From assembly GCA_037045685.1 (NCBI GenBank), contig JBAOII010000011.1, forward strand, positions 186,001 to 250,000: a DNA stretch of 64,000 bases. Reading direction: 5' to 3'. Numbering within the stretch: position 1 is the first letter of the stretch; each line of letters begins with the position of its first letter. Source of the DNA: Competibacter_A sp037045685 (GTDB lineage Bacteria > Pseudomonadota > Gammaproteobacteria > Competibacterales > Competibacteraceae). This document shows positions 29,081-37,803 of this stretch, in pieces. The position numbers and the translations under genes were made by a program. Under the pieces are notes generated by a model. It did not search any database. It had not been told where the DNA came from and saw nothing but the letters and a program-made list of their open reading frames with translations.

Positions 29081-29596
29081 ATGAATATGCATATACGTTA
29101 CGCTACTCATCAAGATTTGCCGGACATTGTGGCAATCTATAACGCCAGTATTGCCGGCCGAATGGCAACCGCTGATACTCAGCCGGTGACGGTGGCGGCC
29201 CGCGAGACATGGTTCCGCGATCACGACCCGGAGCGACGGCCATTGCTCGTGGCCGAAGACGCGCGAGGCATCGCCGGTTGGCTGAGCGTCCGCTCGTTCT
29301 ACGGCCGCCCGGCGTATCACGCCACGGTGGAGCTGGGCTATTACGTCGCGCCGGATCGCCGGGGCCAGGGTGTGGGCCGGCTGTTGCTGGGTGAGGCTTT
29401 GAGTCGCGCGCCGGGATTGGGCGTGCGGACCCTGCTGGCCTTCGTGTTCGCGCACAACGCGCCGAGCGTCGGGTTGCTGGAAGCTTTCGGCTTCGCGCGC
29501 TGGGGTCTGTTGCCGGCGATCGCGGAGATGGATGGCCGGGAATACGATGTGCTCATCATGGGGCGGCGGGTGGTCGCCGCTGCGGACAGACCGTGA
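29081..29596 (+). CDS. GNAT-family N-acetyltransferase (phosphinothricin acetyltransferase-like)
   Basis: Predicted to acetylate an amino group of a small molecule with acetyl-CoA. About 171 residues from MNMHIRYATHQDLPDIVAIYNASI; the family block is WLSVRSFYGRPAYHATVELGYYVAPDRRGQGVGRLLLGEAL, with RGQGVG as the acetyl-CoA pyrophosphate loop. It resembles phosphinothricin/methionine-sulfoximine acetyltransferases, but the substrate is not certain. The start could also be ATG 29087; neither has a strong ribosome-binding site. Its stop overlaps the next gene (GTGA). Confidence 0.85.
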   Translation: MNMHIRYATHQDLPDIVAIYNASIAGRMATADTQPVTVAARETWFRDHDPERRPLLVAEDARGIAGWLSVRSFYGRPAYHATVELGYYVAPDRRGQGVGRLLLGEALSRAPGLGVRTLLAFVFAHNAPSVGLLEAFGFARWGLLPAIAEMDGREYDVLIMGRRVVAAADRP

Positions 29597-30102
29597 ACGG
29601 GTCGGCGGCGATGGCGGTATTGACCTGCGCCGATCTGGGCCGCGAGCCGCTGGCCGCGCTGTTGGGGCGCTACGGCTTGGGTGTCGAGTGGGTGCCGACG
29701 GGCAGCGCGATTCCCGGCAGCTATTGGGGCGAGAGCGAGGCGGGGTTGATCGGCGATCGTCTGTTCGTGCGCGACGATACCCCGGCGCATTCCGCTCTGC
29801 ACGAGGCCTGTCACTACATCTGCATGGACGCCGGACGCCGCGCCCGCTTACATACCGATGCCGGCGGCGAAGTGATCGAGGAGAGCGGCGTCTGCTATCT
29901 GCAAATCCTGTTGGCGGACCGGTTGCGCGGCGTCGGACGGGCGCGGCTGTGCGCCGACATGGACGCCTGGGGCTATACTTTCCGCCTGGGCTCGGCCCGC
30001 GCCTGGTTCGAGCGAGACGCCGAAGATGCCCGCAAGTGGCTGTTCGAAAACGGGCTGATCGACCCGGAGGAACGTCCGGTCTGGCGGGTCCGGCAAAGTT
30101 GA
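29593..30102 (+). CDS. Unknown protein with an HExxH motif
   Basis: 169 residues; GTG start overlapping the acetyltransferase stop, so the two are coupled. The motif ALHEACHYICMD fits a zinc-peptidase HExxH, with EVIEESGVCYLQ about 25 residues on possibly supplying a third ligand (glutamate). The N-terminal part (CADLGREPLAALLGRYGLGVEWV) and the C-terminal FERDAEDARKWLFENGLI look like a conserved soluble protein. Protease activity is inference from the motif alone. Confidence 0.7.
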   Translation: MNGSAAMAVLTCADLGREPLAALLGRYGLGVEWVPTGSAIPGSYWGESEAGLIGDRLFVRDDTPAHSALHEACHYICMDAGRRARLHTDAGGEVIEESGVCYLQILLADRLRGVGRARLCADMDAWGYTFRLGSARAWFERDAEDARKWLFENGLIDPEERPVWRVRQS

Positions 30103-30175
30103 ATCCATCCCATCCACCGACGCCGCCCCTGACCGACCGTCGCGGTGGGGGCGGTGCAATTTCGGGGATCGTCCC

Positions 30176-31165
30176 GTGAAGCGCGCATTTTTCTGGCTGC
30201 TGGCTTTATCCGCTTTACCCGCGCTGATGGCGTTCCGCTGGCCGTGGCAGAGCGCCCGCGACACCGACCGAATCGAGCTGTCCGGCACCGTGGAGGCGCG
30301 GGAGGTGGATCTGGCATTTCAGGTTGGCGGGCGCATCGTCAGGCTGCTGGTGGAGGAGGGCGATGCCGTCAAAGCCGAGCAGTTGATCGCCGAGTTGGAC
30401 GCTCGCGATTACGAGCTGGCGTCGCGCAACGCCACCGCTCAAGCGGAGGCGGCGCAAGCGGCGCTGGCGGCCTTGCAAGCCGGGACTCGCGTTCAGGAAT
30501 TGCGGGTGGCGGAAGCGCAACAGGCCAAGGCGCAAGCCGATCTCGATTACGCTCGGGTCGAATTCAGGCGGATCGCCGATCTGGTCTCTAAAAAGCTGGC
30601 GCCCGAAGACCAGCTCGATCAGGCGCGGCAACGCCAGAACGTCGCCTTGGCCGGGATCGAGCAGGCCCGGCAGAATTTGGCGCTGTTGCGGGAAGGGCCG
30701 CGCCAGGAAGAGATCGACCAAGCCGCCGCCACCCTCCGCGCCCGGCAGGCCGCAGCCGAAACCGCCCGCCGACAACTGGAATACGTCCGGCTGCACAGTC
30801 CGGTCGCGGGCGTGGTGTCGGTGCGGCTGACGGAAGCCGGCGAGGTGGTGTCGCCCGGCAAAACGGTGCTGCGCGTCGCCGAGCTGGGCCGGCCGTGGGT
30901 GCGGGCTTACCTGAGCGAAGCGGATTTGACCCGCGTCCGGCTGGGGCAAGCGGCGGAGGTGCGGGTGGATGGTCTGCCCGGCAAGGTGTTGGCCGGCCGG
31001 CTCGCGTTCATTGCCCCCGATGCCGAATTCACCCCCAAAACCGTGGAAACCCGCGCTTTGCGGGTGGATTTGGTGTATCGCGTCAAGATCGAAGTGGACA
31101 ATCCCGACGGGGCGCTGAAGCTGGGCCAGCCGGCGGATGTCGCCCTCAAAGCCGCCGCACCATGA
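30176..31165 (+). CDS. ybhG: HlyD/YbhG-type membrane fusion protein
   Basis: Periplasmic adaptor of an ABC export system. 329 residues, GTG start; an N-terminal membrane anchor (FFWLLALSALPALMAF), then a biotinyl-lipoyl-like beta domain (GTVEAREVDLAFQVGGRIVRLLVEEGDAV), a long alpha-helical hairpin rich in Ala and Gln, and the closing lipoyl half (YVRLHSPVAGVVSVRLTEAGEVV). It overlaps the next gene (ATGA). Order and sequence match ybhG of the ybhGFSR exporter, whose second half is found at 41129-44260. Confidence 0.88.
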   Translation: MKRAFFWLLALSALPALMAFRWPWQSARDTDRIELSGTVEAREVDLAFQVGGRIVRLLVEEGDAVKAEQLIAELDARDYELASRNATAQAEAAQAALAALQAGTRVQELRVAEAQQAKAQADLDYARVEFRRIADLVSKKLAPEDQLDQARQRQNVALAGIEQARQNLALLREGPRQEEIDQAAATLRARQAAAETARRQLEYVRLHSPVAGVVSVRLTEAGEVVSPGKTVLRVAELGRPWVRAYLSEADLTRVRLGQAAEVRVDGLPGKVLAGRLAFIAPDAEFTPKTVETRALRVDLVYRVKIEVDNPDGALKLGQPADVALKAAAP

Positions 31166-32097
31166 CCGAGGCGGCAATCGAAATCGCCGACTTGCGTTTT
31201 GCCTACGGCGACCGACCGGTGTTGGGCGGGGTGGCTCTGCGCGTCATGCCGGGCGAGATTTTTGGGGTCGTGGGCGCGGATGGCGCGGGCAAGACCACCT
31301 TGCTGCAACTGGCGGTCGGGCAATGGTTGCCGAAGGGCGGGCGAATCCGCGTGCTGGGGCGAGACGCCACCGATCCGGCCCTGCGCGACGAGATCGCTTA
31401 CATGCCGCAAGGCTTCGGCTTATATCCCGACCTGTCGGTTCAAGAAAACCTGAATTTTTTCGCCGATCTGCACGGATTGCCCCGAACGGTCGCCCGCGAG
31501 CGCATCGCCGAGTTGCTGCGACGCACCGGCCTGGCGGGATTCGAGGATCGCCGGGCCAGCAACCTGTCCGGCGGGATGATGCAAAAACTGGCGCTGGCCT
31601 GCGCGCTGGTCAGCCAGCCTCGGGCGATGTTTCTGGACGAGCCGACCACCGGTGTGGACCCGGTGTCGCGGCGGGCGTTCTGGCGCTTGTTGAACGGGGT
31701 CCGCGCCGAGGGCGTGGCGATTCTGTACGCCACCGCCAACATGGACGAGGCGGAGCGCTGCGACCGGGTGGGCTTGCTGCACGCCGGGCGCTTGGACCGG
31801 CAGGGGACGCCGCTGGAGTTGACGAGGGGCGGCGATGCCGTGCTGGTCGGGGTGTCCGGCGCGACGGCGCGGCGACAGCGCGCGGCGCTGCTGGCTTGGC
31901 CGATGGTGAAACTGGTGTTTCCGGTCGGGCGGCAGTTGCGGGTCTGGCTCGATGCGGGTGGTTCCCTGACCGAGTTTCAGGCTCGCTTGCATGCGCTCGA
32001 TCCCGGACTGGACGCGCAGCCCTTGCAAGCGACCTTGCAGGATGTGGCGTTGCGGGAGTTGGCGATGGCGGAGACCTTTAAATTTGAGGGTTCCTGA
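31162..32097 (+). CDS. ABC exporter ATPase, first half (YbhF N-terminal-like)
   Basis: 311 residues. Walker A is GADGAGKTT, the signature NLSGGMMQKLALACALV and Walker B MFLDEPTTGVDP. The H-loop position, normally His, reads Asn (YATANMDEAERCD), so this may be the degenerate member of an asymmetric pair. In E. coli YbhF both ATPase domains are one polypeptide; here the second is a separate gene at 41129, 9 kb away. The last residues (LRELAMAETFKFEGS) abut the island. Confidence 0.88.
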   Translation: MTEAAIEIADLRFAYGDRPVLGGVALRVMPGEIFGVVGADGAGKTTLLQLAVGQWLPKGGRIRVLGRDATDPALRDEIAYMPQGFGLYPDLSVQENLNFFADLHGLPRTVARERIAELLRRTGLAGFEDRRASNLSGGMMQKLALACALVSQPRAMFLDEPTTGVDPVSRRAFWRLLNGVRAEGVAILYATANMDEAERCDRVGLLHAGRLDRQGTPLELTRGGDAVLVGVSGATARRQRAALLAWPMVKLVFPVGRQLRVWLDAGGSLTEFQARLHALDPGLDAQPLQATLQDVALRELAMAETFKFEGS

Positions 32098-32138
32098 TTT
32101 GCCGCATTCGATTGTGCGAACGGAGACGGTTTGAGACG

Positions 32139-33116
32139 ATGGCTGAATCCGATAGCGGTTACAAGCTGCTGTTTTCGCACCCGGAACTGGTGGCGGATTT
32201 GCTGCGCGGTTTCGTGCCGGAGCCGTGGGTGGCGGAGGTAGATTTCGCCACGCTGGCGCCGGTCAAAGGCAGCTATGTCAGCGACGATTTGCGCCAGCGG
32301 CACGACGACGTGGTGTGGAAAGTCCGGCTGCGGGGCCAATGGTTGTACGTCTATGTGATCATCGAATTTCAGTCGGAGCCCGACCCGTTCATGGCGCTGC
32401 GGTTGTTGGTCTATGTCGGGTTGCTGTATCAGGATTTGCTGCGGCGGAACGAGTTGCCGGCGGACGGGCGGTTGCCGCCGGTGTTGCCCGTGGTGTTGTA
32501 TAACGGCACGGCCCCGTGGACCGGAGCGGTGGAGTTCCGGGAGCTGCTGACGCCGACACCGCCGGGTCTGGAACGGTATCAACCGTGTTTCCAATACTTG
32601 TTGCTGGACGAAGAACGCTATCCCGCGACGGCGCTGGAAGGAACGGAGAATCTGGCGGCGGCGTTGTTTCGGTTGGATCGGAGCCGCAGCCGCGCCGAGT
32701 TGCAGGCGGTGGTGGACGATCTGCTGGCGTGGTTGGCGACGCCCGAGCGACGGTCGTTGCGGCGGGCGTTCGGGATTTGGTTGCGGCGGGTGTTTCTGCG
32801 GCGGCGGTTGCCGGGCGCGGTGATTCCCGAGATCGACGATTTGCGCGAGGTGAAAGCGATGCTGGCGGAACGGTGGGAACAGTGGACGCGGGAATGGGAG
32901 CAGCGCGGTTTGCAGCAGGGTTTGCAGCGCGGTTTGCAGCAGGGTTTGCAGCAGGGAGAAGTTCGATTGTTGCTCAAGCTGTTGCGGCAACGCTTTGGCG
33001 AGCTACCGCCCTGGGTGATGGAACGCTTGGCGGCGGCGGAGACCGCGCAGTTGGAAACCTGGGTGGAAGGGCTTTTCAGCGCGGCGAGCGTGGAAGAATT
33101 GCTGGGGCGGGAATGA
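32139..33116 (+). CDS. Rpn-family nuclease / recombination-promoting protein
   Basis: 325 residues. The N-terminal two thirds match the Rpn/transposase_31 type PD-(D/E)xK nuclease (YKLLFSHPELVADLLRGFV, RHDDVVWKVRLRGQWLYVYVIIEFQSEPD, LPVVLYNG). The C-terminus has a run of GLQQG/GLQRG units typical of the family and ends FSAASVEELLGRE. E. coli Rpn proteins are DNases that stimulate RecA-independent recombination. It is the first gene of the island splitting the ABC exporter, and its 3' part is duplicated at 37804. Confidence 0.85.
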   Translation: MAESDSGYKLLFSHPELVADLLRGFVPEPWVAEVDFATLAPVKGSYVSDDLRQRHDDVVWKVRLRGQWLYVYVIIEFQSEPDPFMALRLLVYVGLLYQDLLRRNELPADGRLPPVLPVVLYNGTAPWTGAVEFRELLTPTPPGLERYQPCFQYLLLDEERYPATALEGTENLAAALFRLDRSRSRAELQAVVDDLLAWLATPERRSLRRAFGIWLRRVFLRRRLPGAVIPEIDDLREVKAMLAERWEQWTREWEQRGLQQGLQRGLQQGLQQGEVRLLLKLLRQRFGELPPWVMERLAAAETAQLETWVEGLFSAASVEELLGRE

Positions 33117-33705
33117 CTGGCGCGAGGTGAAAGCGATGCTGGCGGAGCGGCGGGAGCGGTGGATGCGGGAACGGGAGCAGCGCGGTTTGCGGCAGGATCG
33201 GCAGGAAGACCAGCGGCAGGAACGCCTCCGCATCGCCCGGAGCTTGCTGGAGGTGATCGCCGATGATCGGTTGCTGGCGGAGAGGATCGGATTGAGCGTA
33301 GAGGAGGTGCGGGGCTTGCGGGAGGGAAAGTAGGGTACGCATTGCGTACCGATTGGATGTCTCTTAATATTTACAAATTAGGCTTTTAGTCTTTGATTTT
33401 TAAGTCAATAGCGTCAATAGCCGTGACTGTAACCCACCTCATATAATTCTCCGCGCCAGATCGGCCGTTTTCCGCTGTGGCGCTCTTGCCGCAGCCGACC
33501 CGCCGATGCTGGCGCTCACCCTATATTATCGTTTTTGATACGAGGAGATTGCTCATGGGAGTTCGAGACGTACTCATCTTTCCGAGGCGGGTTTTGGGGT
33601 ATATCGGGGCATGTGGGATTTTTCTGGCACTGATTTTGCCGCCCTCTGCGTTTGCCGCCACTTTCACCGTCACCAACCTCAACGACAGCGGCGTCGGGTC
33701 GCTGC
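32689..33705. repeat. 1017-bp direct repeat, left copy
   Basis: Nearly identical to 37804-38820 at a constant offset of 5115 bases with only scattered substitutions seen. It covers the 3' part of the Rpn gene, a detached Rpn tail ORF, the promoter region and the first about 50 codons of the beta-helix gene. Confidence 0.92.
33127..33333 (+). pseudogene. Detached C-terminal tail of an Rpn-family protein
   Basis: A 68-residue frame, MKAMLAERRERWMREREQRG at the start and LLAERIGLSVEEVRGLREGK at the end. The first part repeats the KAMLAER(W)EQW stretch of the Rpn gene just upstream, and the end is a normal Rpn terminal helix. It looks like the remaining tail of a second, deleted Rpn gene. An almost identical copy is at 38242. 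Confidence 0.6.
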
Positions 33706-35774
33706 GGCAGGCCGTTCTCGATGCCAACAACGCGGTGGGCGACGACACCATCGTATTTCAGGCGGGTCTCGGCGGCATTCTGCTGACCAGCGGCGGTTTC
33801 ACCATCACCGATAATCTGACCATCAACGGTCCAGGGGCAGGCTTGACGATCAGCGGCAACAATGCCCAGCGAAACTTTATCGTTGACTACGACACGACCG
33901 CTACTCTCTCCGCGCTGAAGCTTCAGAACGGTGGGATCGAAAACAGGGGGACGCTCACTTTCAACGGCAGCATAATTCAGTCTAGCACATGGGCGGGCTC
34001 TGACGGGGGTGGAGCCATTTACAATGTCAGTTCCGCCACGCTGACCGTCAACAGCTGCACTCTAACAGGTAATTCAATACCGAACAGCTACGGTGGCGGC
34101 ATCTATAACAGAGGAACACTGACGATAAATAATAGTATCCTATCCGGCAATGCAGCACCAAACTGGAGCGGTGGTGGCATTTATAATAATGACGGCGCGC
34201 TAACTATCAATAACAGTACGCTGTCCAGCAATTCAACCAGCCGTTCTGGAGGTGGGATTTACAACGACGGCGCGCTAATAGTAAACAGCAGTACCTTGTC
34301 CGGAAATTCGGCTCAAGATGGTGGAGGCGGTATCAACAATGAAGCCGGTACATTAACCGTGCGCAACAGCACGCTGTATAATAATGGGGCTTTAGGCTCT
34401 TCTACAAGTGAAGGCGGTGGCGGGATTAGAATCAGAGGAACAGTAACCGTCCTCAATAGCACCTTAGCTGGCAATTCAGCCCCAGCATCTCGGGGTGGCG
34501 GTGTTCATGTCTACTCTGGCGTGCTGTCTATAGGTAACAGCCTCGTGGCCGGTAACTCCGGGTTGAATGGTAAAGAAATTTACAGAGGCAGCGGTACTTT
34601 CACTTCCCAAGGCAACAACCTGTTCGGCGAAAACGGTACGTCGGGACTGGTGAACGCCAGCCCTATCGCCAGCGACATCATTCTTCCCGGCCTGATCGCC
34701 ACCGCCATCGGTCCCCTCGCCAACAACGGCGGCCCCACCCTGACGCATTTGCCGGTCGCGGGCGGCCCGGCGATCAACGCCGGCAACAACGCTCTGATCC
34801 CTGCCGGGGTCACCACCGACCAGCGCGGTTTTGCCCGCATCTCGAACGGCACGGTGGACATCGGCGCGGTGGAGGTCGGTGCGCCCGGTTCCTCCAACCC
34901 GATTCACTCCGACTTCAACGGCGACGGCACCGACGATCTGGCCGGACTCGGTGGCGCCGGTAACGTCTACATCACCACCAACCTGAGTGCTTGGACCCCG
35001 GTTCCCGGCGTGTTGAGCAAAGTGGTGGCCGGCGACTTCAACGGCGACGGTAAGGCCGACCTCGCCGGACTGACCGGTGCGGGCCAAGTGTTCTACACCA
35101 CCAATCTCAGCACCTGGACGAACATCCCCGGCGCGCTGGCCCAACTGGTCGCCGGCGATTTCGACGGCGACGGCAAGGCCGATCTCGCCGGATTGACCGG
35201 CGCGGGCCAAATCTTCTACACCACCAACCGCGCCACCTGGACGAACATCCCCGGCGCGCTGGCGCAACTGGTGGCCGGCGACTTCAACGGAGACGGCCTC
35301 GACGACTTGGCCGGCCGCACCGGCGCGGGCCAAATCTTCTACACCACCAACCGCGCCACCTGGACGAACATCCCCGGCGCGCTGGCGCAACTGGTGGCCG
35401 GCGACTTCAACGGAGACGGCCTCGACGACTTGGCCGGCCGCACCGGCGCGGGCCAAATCTTCTACACCACCAACCGCGCCACCTGGACGAACATTCCCGG
35501 CGCGCTGGCGCAACTGGTGGCCGGCGACTTCAACGGCGACGGCAAGGCCGACCTCGCCGGTCGCGCCGGCGCCGGCTACATCTACTACACCACCAACCTC
35601 GCTTCCTGGATCAACGTCCCCGGCACGCTGAACTCGCTGGTGGTCGGCAACTTCAACGGCGACGCCTACGGCGACCTCGCCGGCCTCACCGCCACCGGCA
35701 AGGTCTTCTACACCACCAACCTCGCCTCCTGGATCAACATCCCCGGCACGTTGAGCGCGCTGGCCGGGCATTGA
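33555..35774 (+). CDS. Secreted beta-helix protein with seven FG-GAP-like repeats, copy A
   Basis: 739 residues from ATG 33555 (GAGGAG seven bases upstream). A long signal peptide ends near PPSAFAA. A CSLREA-like segment (TFTVTNLNDSGVGSLRQAVLDANN) leads into a right-handed beta-helix made of N(N)STLSGNS-type repeats, then a conserved block (NGGPTLTHLPVAGGPAINAGNNA). Residues 453-739 are seven exact 41-residue repeats with DFNGDGxxDLAG calcium-binding-type loops. The centre is clearly more AT-rich than the ends. Likely an exported surface or matrix protein; the ligand is unknown. Paralogue at 38670. Confidence 0.85.
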   Translation: MGVRDVLIFPRRVLGYIGACGIFLALILPPSAFAATFTVTNLNDSGVGSLRQAVLDANNAVGDDTIVFQAGLGGILLTSGGFTITDNLTINGPGAGLTISGNNAQRNFIVDYDTTATLSALKLQNGGIENRGTLTFNGSIIQSSTWAGSDGGGAIYNVSSATLTVNSCTLTGNSIPNSYGGGIYNRGTLTINNSILSGNAAPNWSGGGIYNNDGALTINNSTLSSNSTSRSGGGIYNDGALIVNSSTLSGNSAQDGGGGINNEAGTLTVRNSTLYNNGALGSSTSEGGGGIRIRGTVTVLNSTLAGNSAPASRGGGVHVYSGVLSIGNSLVAGNSGLNGKEIYRGSGTFTSQGNNLFGENGTSGLVNASPIASDIILPGLIATAIGPLANNGGPTLTHLPVAGGPAINAGNNALIPAGVTTDQRGFARISNGTVDIGAVEVGAPGSSNPIHSDFNGDGTDDLAGLGGAGNVYITTNLSAWTPVPGVLSKVVAGDFNGDGKADLAGLTGAGQVFYTTNLSTWTNIPGALAQLVAGDFDGDGKADLAGLTGAGQIFYTTNRATWTNIPGALAQLVAGDFNGDGLDDLAGRTGAGQIFYTTNRATWTNIPGALAQLVAGDFNGDGLDDLAGRTGAGQIFYTTNRATWTNIPGALAQLVAGDFNGDGKADLAGRAGAGYIYYTTNLASWINVPGTLNSLVVGNFNGDAYGDLAGLTATGKVFYTTNLASWINIPGTLSALAGH
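34911..35771 (+). repeat. Seven in-frame tandem repeats of 123 bp, copy A
   Basis: Exactly 7 x 123 bases, ending directly before the TGA. Each encodes DFNGDGKADLAGLTGAGQ-type sequence plus YTTN..TWTNIPGALAQLVAG. Repeats 4 and 5 are identical at protein level. The number and the acidic DxNxDG loops suggest one seven-bladed beta-propeller. Confidence 0.93.
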
Positions 35775-35788
35775 GAAGCCGCGACAAC

Positions 35789-35813
35789 GCCCCTCTCCCT
35801 CGGGGAGAGGGGC
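35789..35813. repeat. REP-like palindrome, copy 2
   Basis: GCCCCTCTCCC TCG GGGAGAGGGGC, a perfect stem 15 bases after the stop of copy A; could act as a transcript end. The same element follows copy B at 41004. Confidence 0.75.
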
Positions 35814-35872
35814 GCGGTTATTTTGGGTCGTATCAATGAGAGAGTTCCCGCTGTTGACCGACACCACTTAAG

Positions 35873-36943
35873 TGTCGGGTCCCGCGAGATTATGTTGACA
35901 CTCGAAGCCGCCGTCTGCTGGAATCGCGGCGGTTCTTGCGCGATCTGATCCTCGCGCTACGGAGGCCCTGATGGAGATTCGCCTGCACGCCAACGCCACC
36001 ACCACGCCCAAGCAGCGGGCGTACCTCCAAGCCTCGACCCGGCCGACGGCCGAACTGGCCGCAGAAATCGGGGTGAGCGAGACCACCGTCCGGCGCTGGC
36101 GGGGACGGGACGCGGTGCAGGACCGCCCGCACACCCCGCACCGGCTGGCCACGACGCTGACGCCGATGCAAGAGTTCGTGGTGGTGGAGTTGCGCAAGCT
36201 GCTGCTGTTGCCGCTGGACGACCTGCTGGTGGTGGCTCGCGAGTTCGTCTGTCCGGCGCTGTCGCGCTCGGCGTTGGATCGCTGTCTGCGCCGCCACGGC
36301 GTGGCCCGGCTGGCCGACCTGCTGCCGGAGGCAGAAGGCAACCCCCCGCTGCCCAAGACCTTCAAGGATTACGAGCCGGGCTTCGTGCACGTCGATGTGA
36401 AATACCTGCCCCGGATGCCGGACGAGGCCGAGCACCGCTATCTGATCGCCGCCATCGACCGGGCCAGCCGCTGGGTTTACTTCGAGATCCGACCCGACAA
36501 AACGGCCGCCACCGCCGCCGGCTTCCTGGAACGCTTGCACGCCAAAGCGCCGTTCCTCGTGCGGACCGTCCTCACCGACAACGGCAAGGAGTTCACCGAC
36601 CGCTTCTGCGCCACCGGCGAGCGCGAGCCGACCGGCCGGCACGCCTTCGATCAAATCTGCGCCGCGCACGGCATCCGGCACCGGCTGATCAAGCCCCGGC
36701 ACCCGCAGACCAACGGCATGATCGAGCGCTTCAACGGCCGCGTCGCCGAGGTGTTGAAAACCACGACCTTCGCCTCCGCCCGTCACCTGGAAACCACCTT
36801 GCAACGCTATCTCCACCTCTATAATCAACACATCCCCCAGAAGAACCTCGGCCATGTCACCCCGCTCGCCAAACTGAAGGAGCACTACCGGACCAAACCC
36901 GCTCTCTTTCAAAAAAGACCTATCAATCATCCGGGACCCGACA
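35873..36943 (+). mobile_element. IS481-family insertion sequence
   Basis: 1071 bp with terminal inverted repeats TGTCGGGTCCCG and CGGGACCCGACA. It is flanked by a 6-bp direct repeat CTTAAG (35867-35872 and 36944-36949), the apparent target duplication. One transposase gene fills it. It lies between the two beta-helix genes and immediately upstream of a toxin-antitoxin pair. Confidence 0.92.
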
Positions 36944-36948
36944 CTTAA
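35971..36948 (+). CDS. IS481-family transposase
   Basis: 325-residue DDE transposase. The N-terminal helix-turn-helix reads AELAAEIGVSETTVRRWRGRD; the catalytic residues lie in HVDVKYLP (D), TVLTDNGKEF (D) and HPQTNGMIERFNGRV (E). The last codons are inside the right inverted repeat and the stop TAA uses bases of the flanking CTTAAG target duplication, so the stop is supplied by the insertion site. The frame is intact, so the element may be active. Confidence 0.93.
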   Translation: MEIRLHANATTTPKQRAYLQASTRPTAELAAEIGVSETTVRRWRGRDAVQDRPHTPHRLATTLTPMQEFVVVELRKLLLLPLDDLLVVAREFVCPALSRSALDRCLRRHGVARLADLLPEAEGNPPLPKTFKDYEPGFVHVDVKYLPRMPDEAEHRYLIAAIDRASRWVYFEIRPDKTAATAAGFLERLHAKAPFLVRTVLTDNGKEFTDRFCATGEREPTGRHAFDQICAAHGIRHRLIKPRHPQTNGMIERFNGRVAEVLKTTTFASARHLETTLQRYLHLYNQHIPQKNLGHVTPLAKLKEHYRTKPALFQKRPINHPGPDT

Positions 36949-36960
36949 GGATAAACCGCG

Positions 36961-37236
36961 ATGTTGAAAAGCTATGAAGCCATCTACGCACACGGCCAGA
37001 TTCACTGGCTCGGCGAAGCCCCGCCTCTTGATCGGGCTCGCATCATCGTGACCGTGCTGGATGAAACCAATGCACCGCCCGCGTCCCGCCGTGTCCCTCC
37101 CTCGGCACTAAAAGGCTCGATCACCTTTCACGACTACAATCCCTTTGAGCCGGCCATGACCGACGAGGAAGCGGAAGCCGCGCTCGACCGCACCGCCCGG
37201 CAGATCGCCGGCGATGCCGATGCGTTCAGGATTTAG
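36961..37236 (+). CDS. Putative antitoxin of a PIN-toxin pair
   Basis: 91 residues; begins MLKSYEAIYAHGQIHWLGEAPPLDRARIIVTVLDE, the beta-rich N-terminus of small antitoxins paired with PIN toxins, and ends in an acidic helical tail (MTDEEAEAALDRTARQIAGDADAF) suited to toxin binding. The AAGG ribosome-binding site lies at the IS junction, 17 bases after the element, so the original upstream promoter has been displaced. Confidence 0.7.
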   Translation: MLKSYEAIYAHGQIHWLGEAPPLDRARIIVTVLDETNAPPASRRVPPSALKGSITFHDYNPFEPAMTDEEAEAALDRTARQIAGDADAFRI

Positions 37237-37240
37237 CGCG

Positions 37241-37648
37241 ATGCTGGTGCTCGATACCCACGTCTGGCTGTGGTGGATCCAACAGGACGCCAAGCTCCCC
37301 CACTGGCTGGCGGCACGGATTGCCGATCCCGCAATACCCGTCGCTCTATCCGCCATTTCGGTCTACGAACTCGGTCTGAGCGTGGGGCGCGGGCGGATTC
37401 TCCTCAAGCTCCCGCTGGCCGACTGGATTCAGCAAGCCACCCGAGATGCCGGGATTCAAGTTCTTCCCGTTACCGCCAGAATTGCCCACCTTGCCGGCCA
37501 ATTACCGCGCCACCACCTCGACCCCCTGGATCGGCTGATCGTTGCCACGGCGCTTGCCCATGAGGCGCAACTCGCCAGCCTGGACGACAAATTTCCGCTG
37601 TACGAGGAGCTGGCCGATACTCTGGTTAACCGAGAAAACGGCCCTTGA
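37241..37648 (+). CDS. PIN-domain toxin (VapC-like ribonuclease)
   Basis: 135 residues from ATG 37241. The PIN acidic residues are visible: D in MLVLDTHVWLWW, E in SAISVYELGL, and D in HHLDPLDRLIVATALAHEAQLASLDDKF. Predicted to cleave RNA when free of its antitoxin. Four bases separate it from the antitoxin stop; an overlapping start at 37214 is possible. Resembles the PIN subgroup annotated as type II toxin-antitoxin PIN (Sll0205-like). Confidence 0.85.
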   Translation: MLVLDTHVWLWWIQQDAKLPHWLAARIADPAIPVALSAISVYELGLSVGRGRILLKLPLADWIQQATRDAGIQVLPVTARIAHLAGQLPRHHLDPLDRLIVATALAHEAQLASLDDKFPLYEELADTLVNRENGP

Positions 37649-37803
37649 GTCCTGCGAATCCGTTCGGTGGTCCGGGTAGTACGCTGGAAAGAGACACCGC
37701 ACGGAATGGAAAGCCATCTGCGCGGTTGACCGATTGGCCGCCGATGAATCGGACGATCCTGTTCTCTCCACCATAGTTGTGCTGGAGTTTCCGTCATTCC
37801 CCG

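Noticed and set aside
32900..32960. Short GGTTTGCAGCAGG units as a possible CRISPR or VNTR array
   Set aside because: In-frame GLQQG/GLQRG codon repeats inside the Rpn gene; no spacers.
33477..33554. 26-codon upstream extension of the beta-helix protein
   Set aside because: The ATG at 33555 has a strong GAGGAG site and starts a proper signal peptide; the extension is not protein-like.
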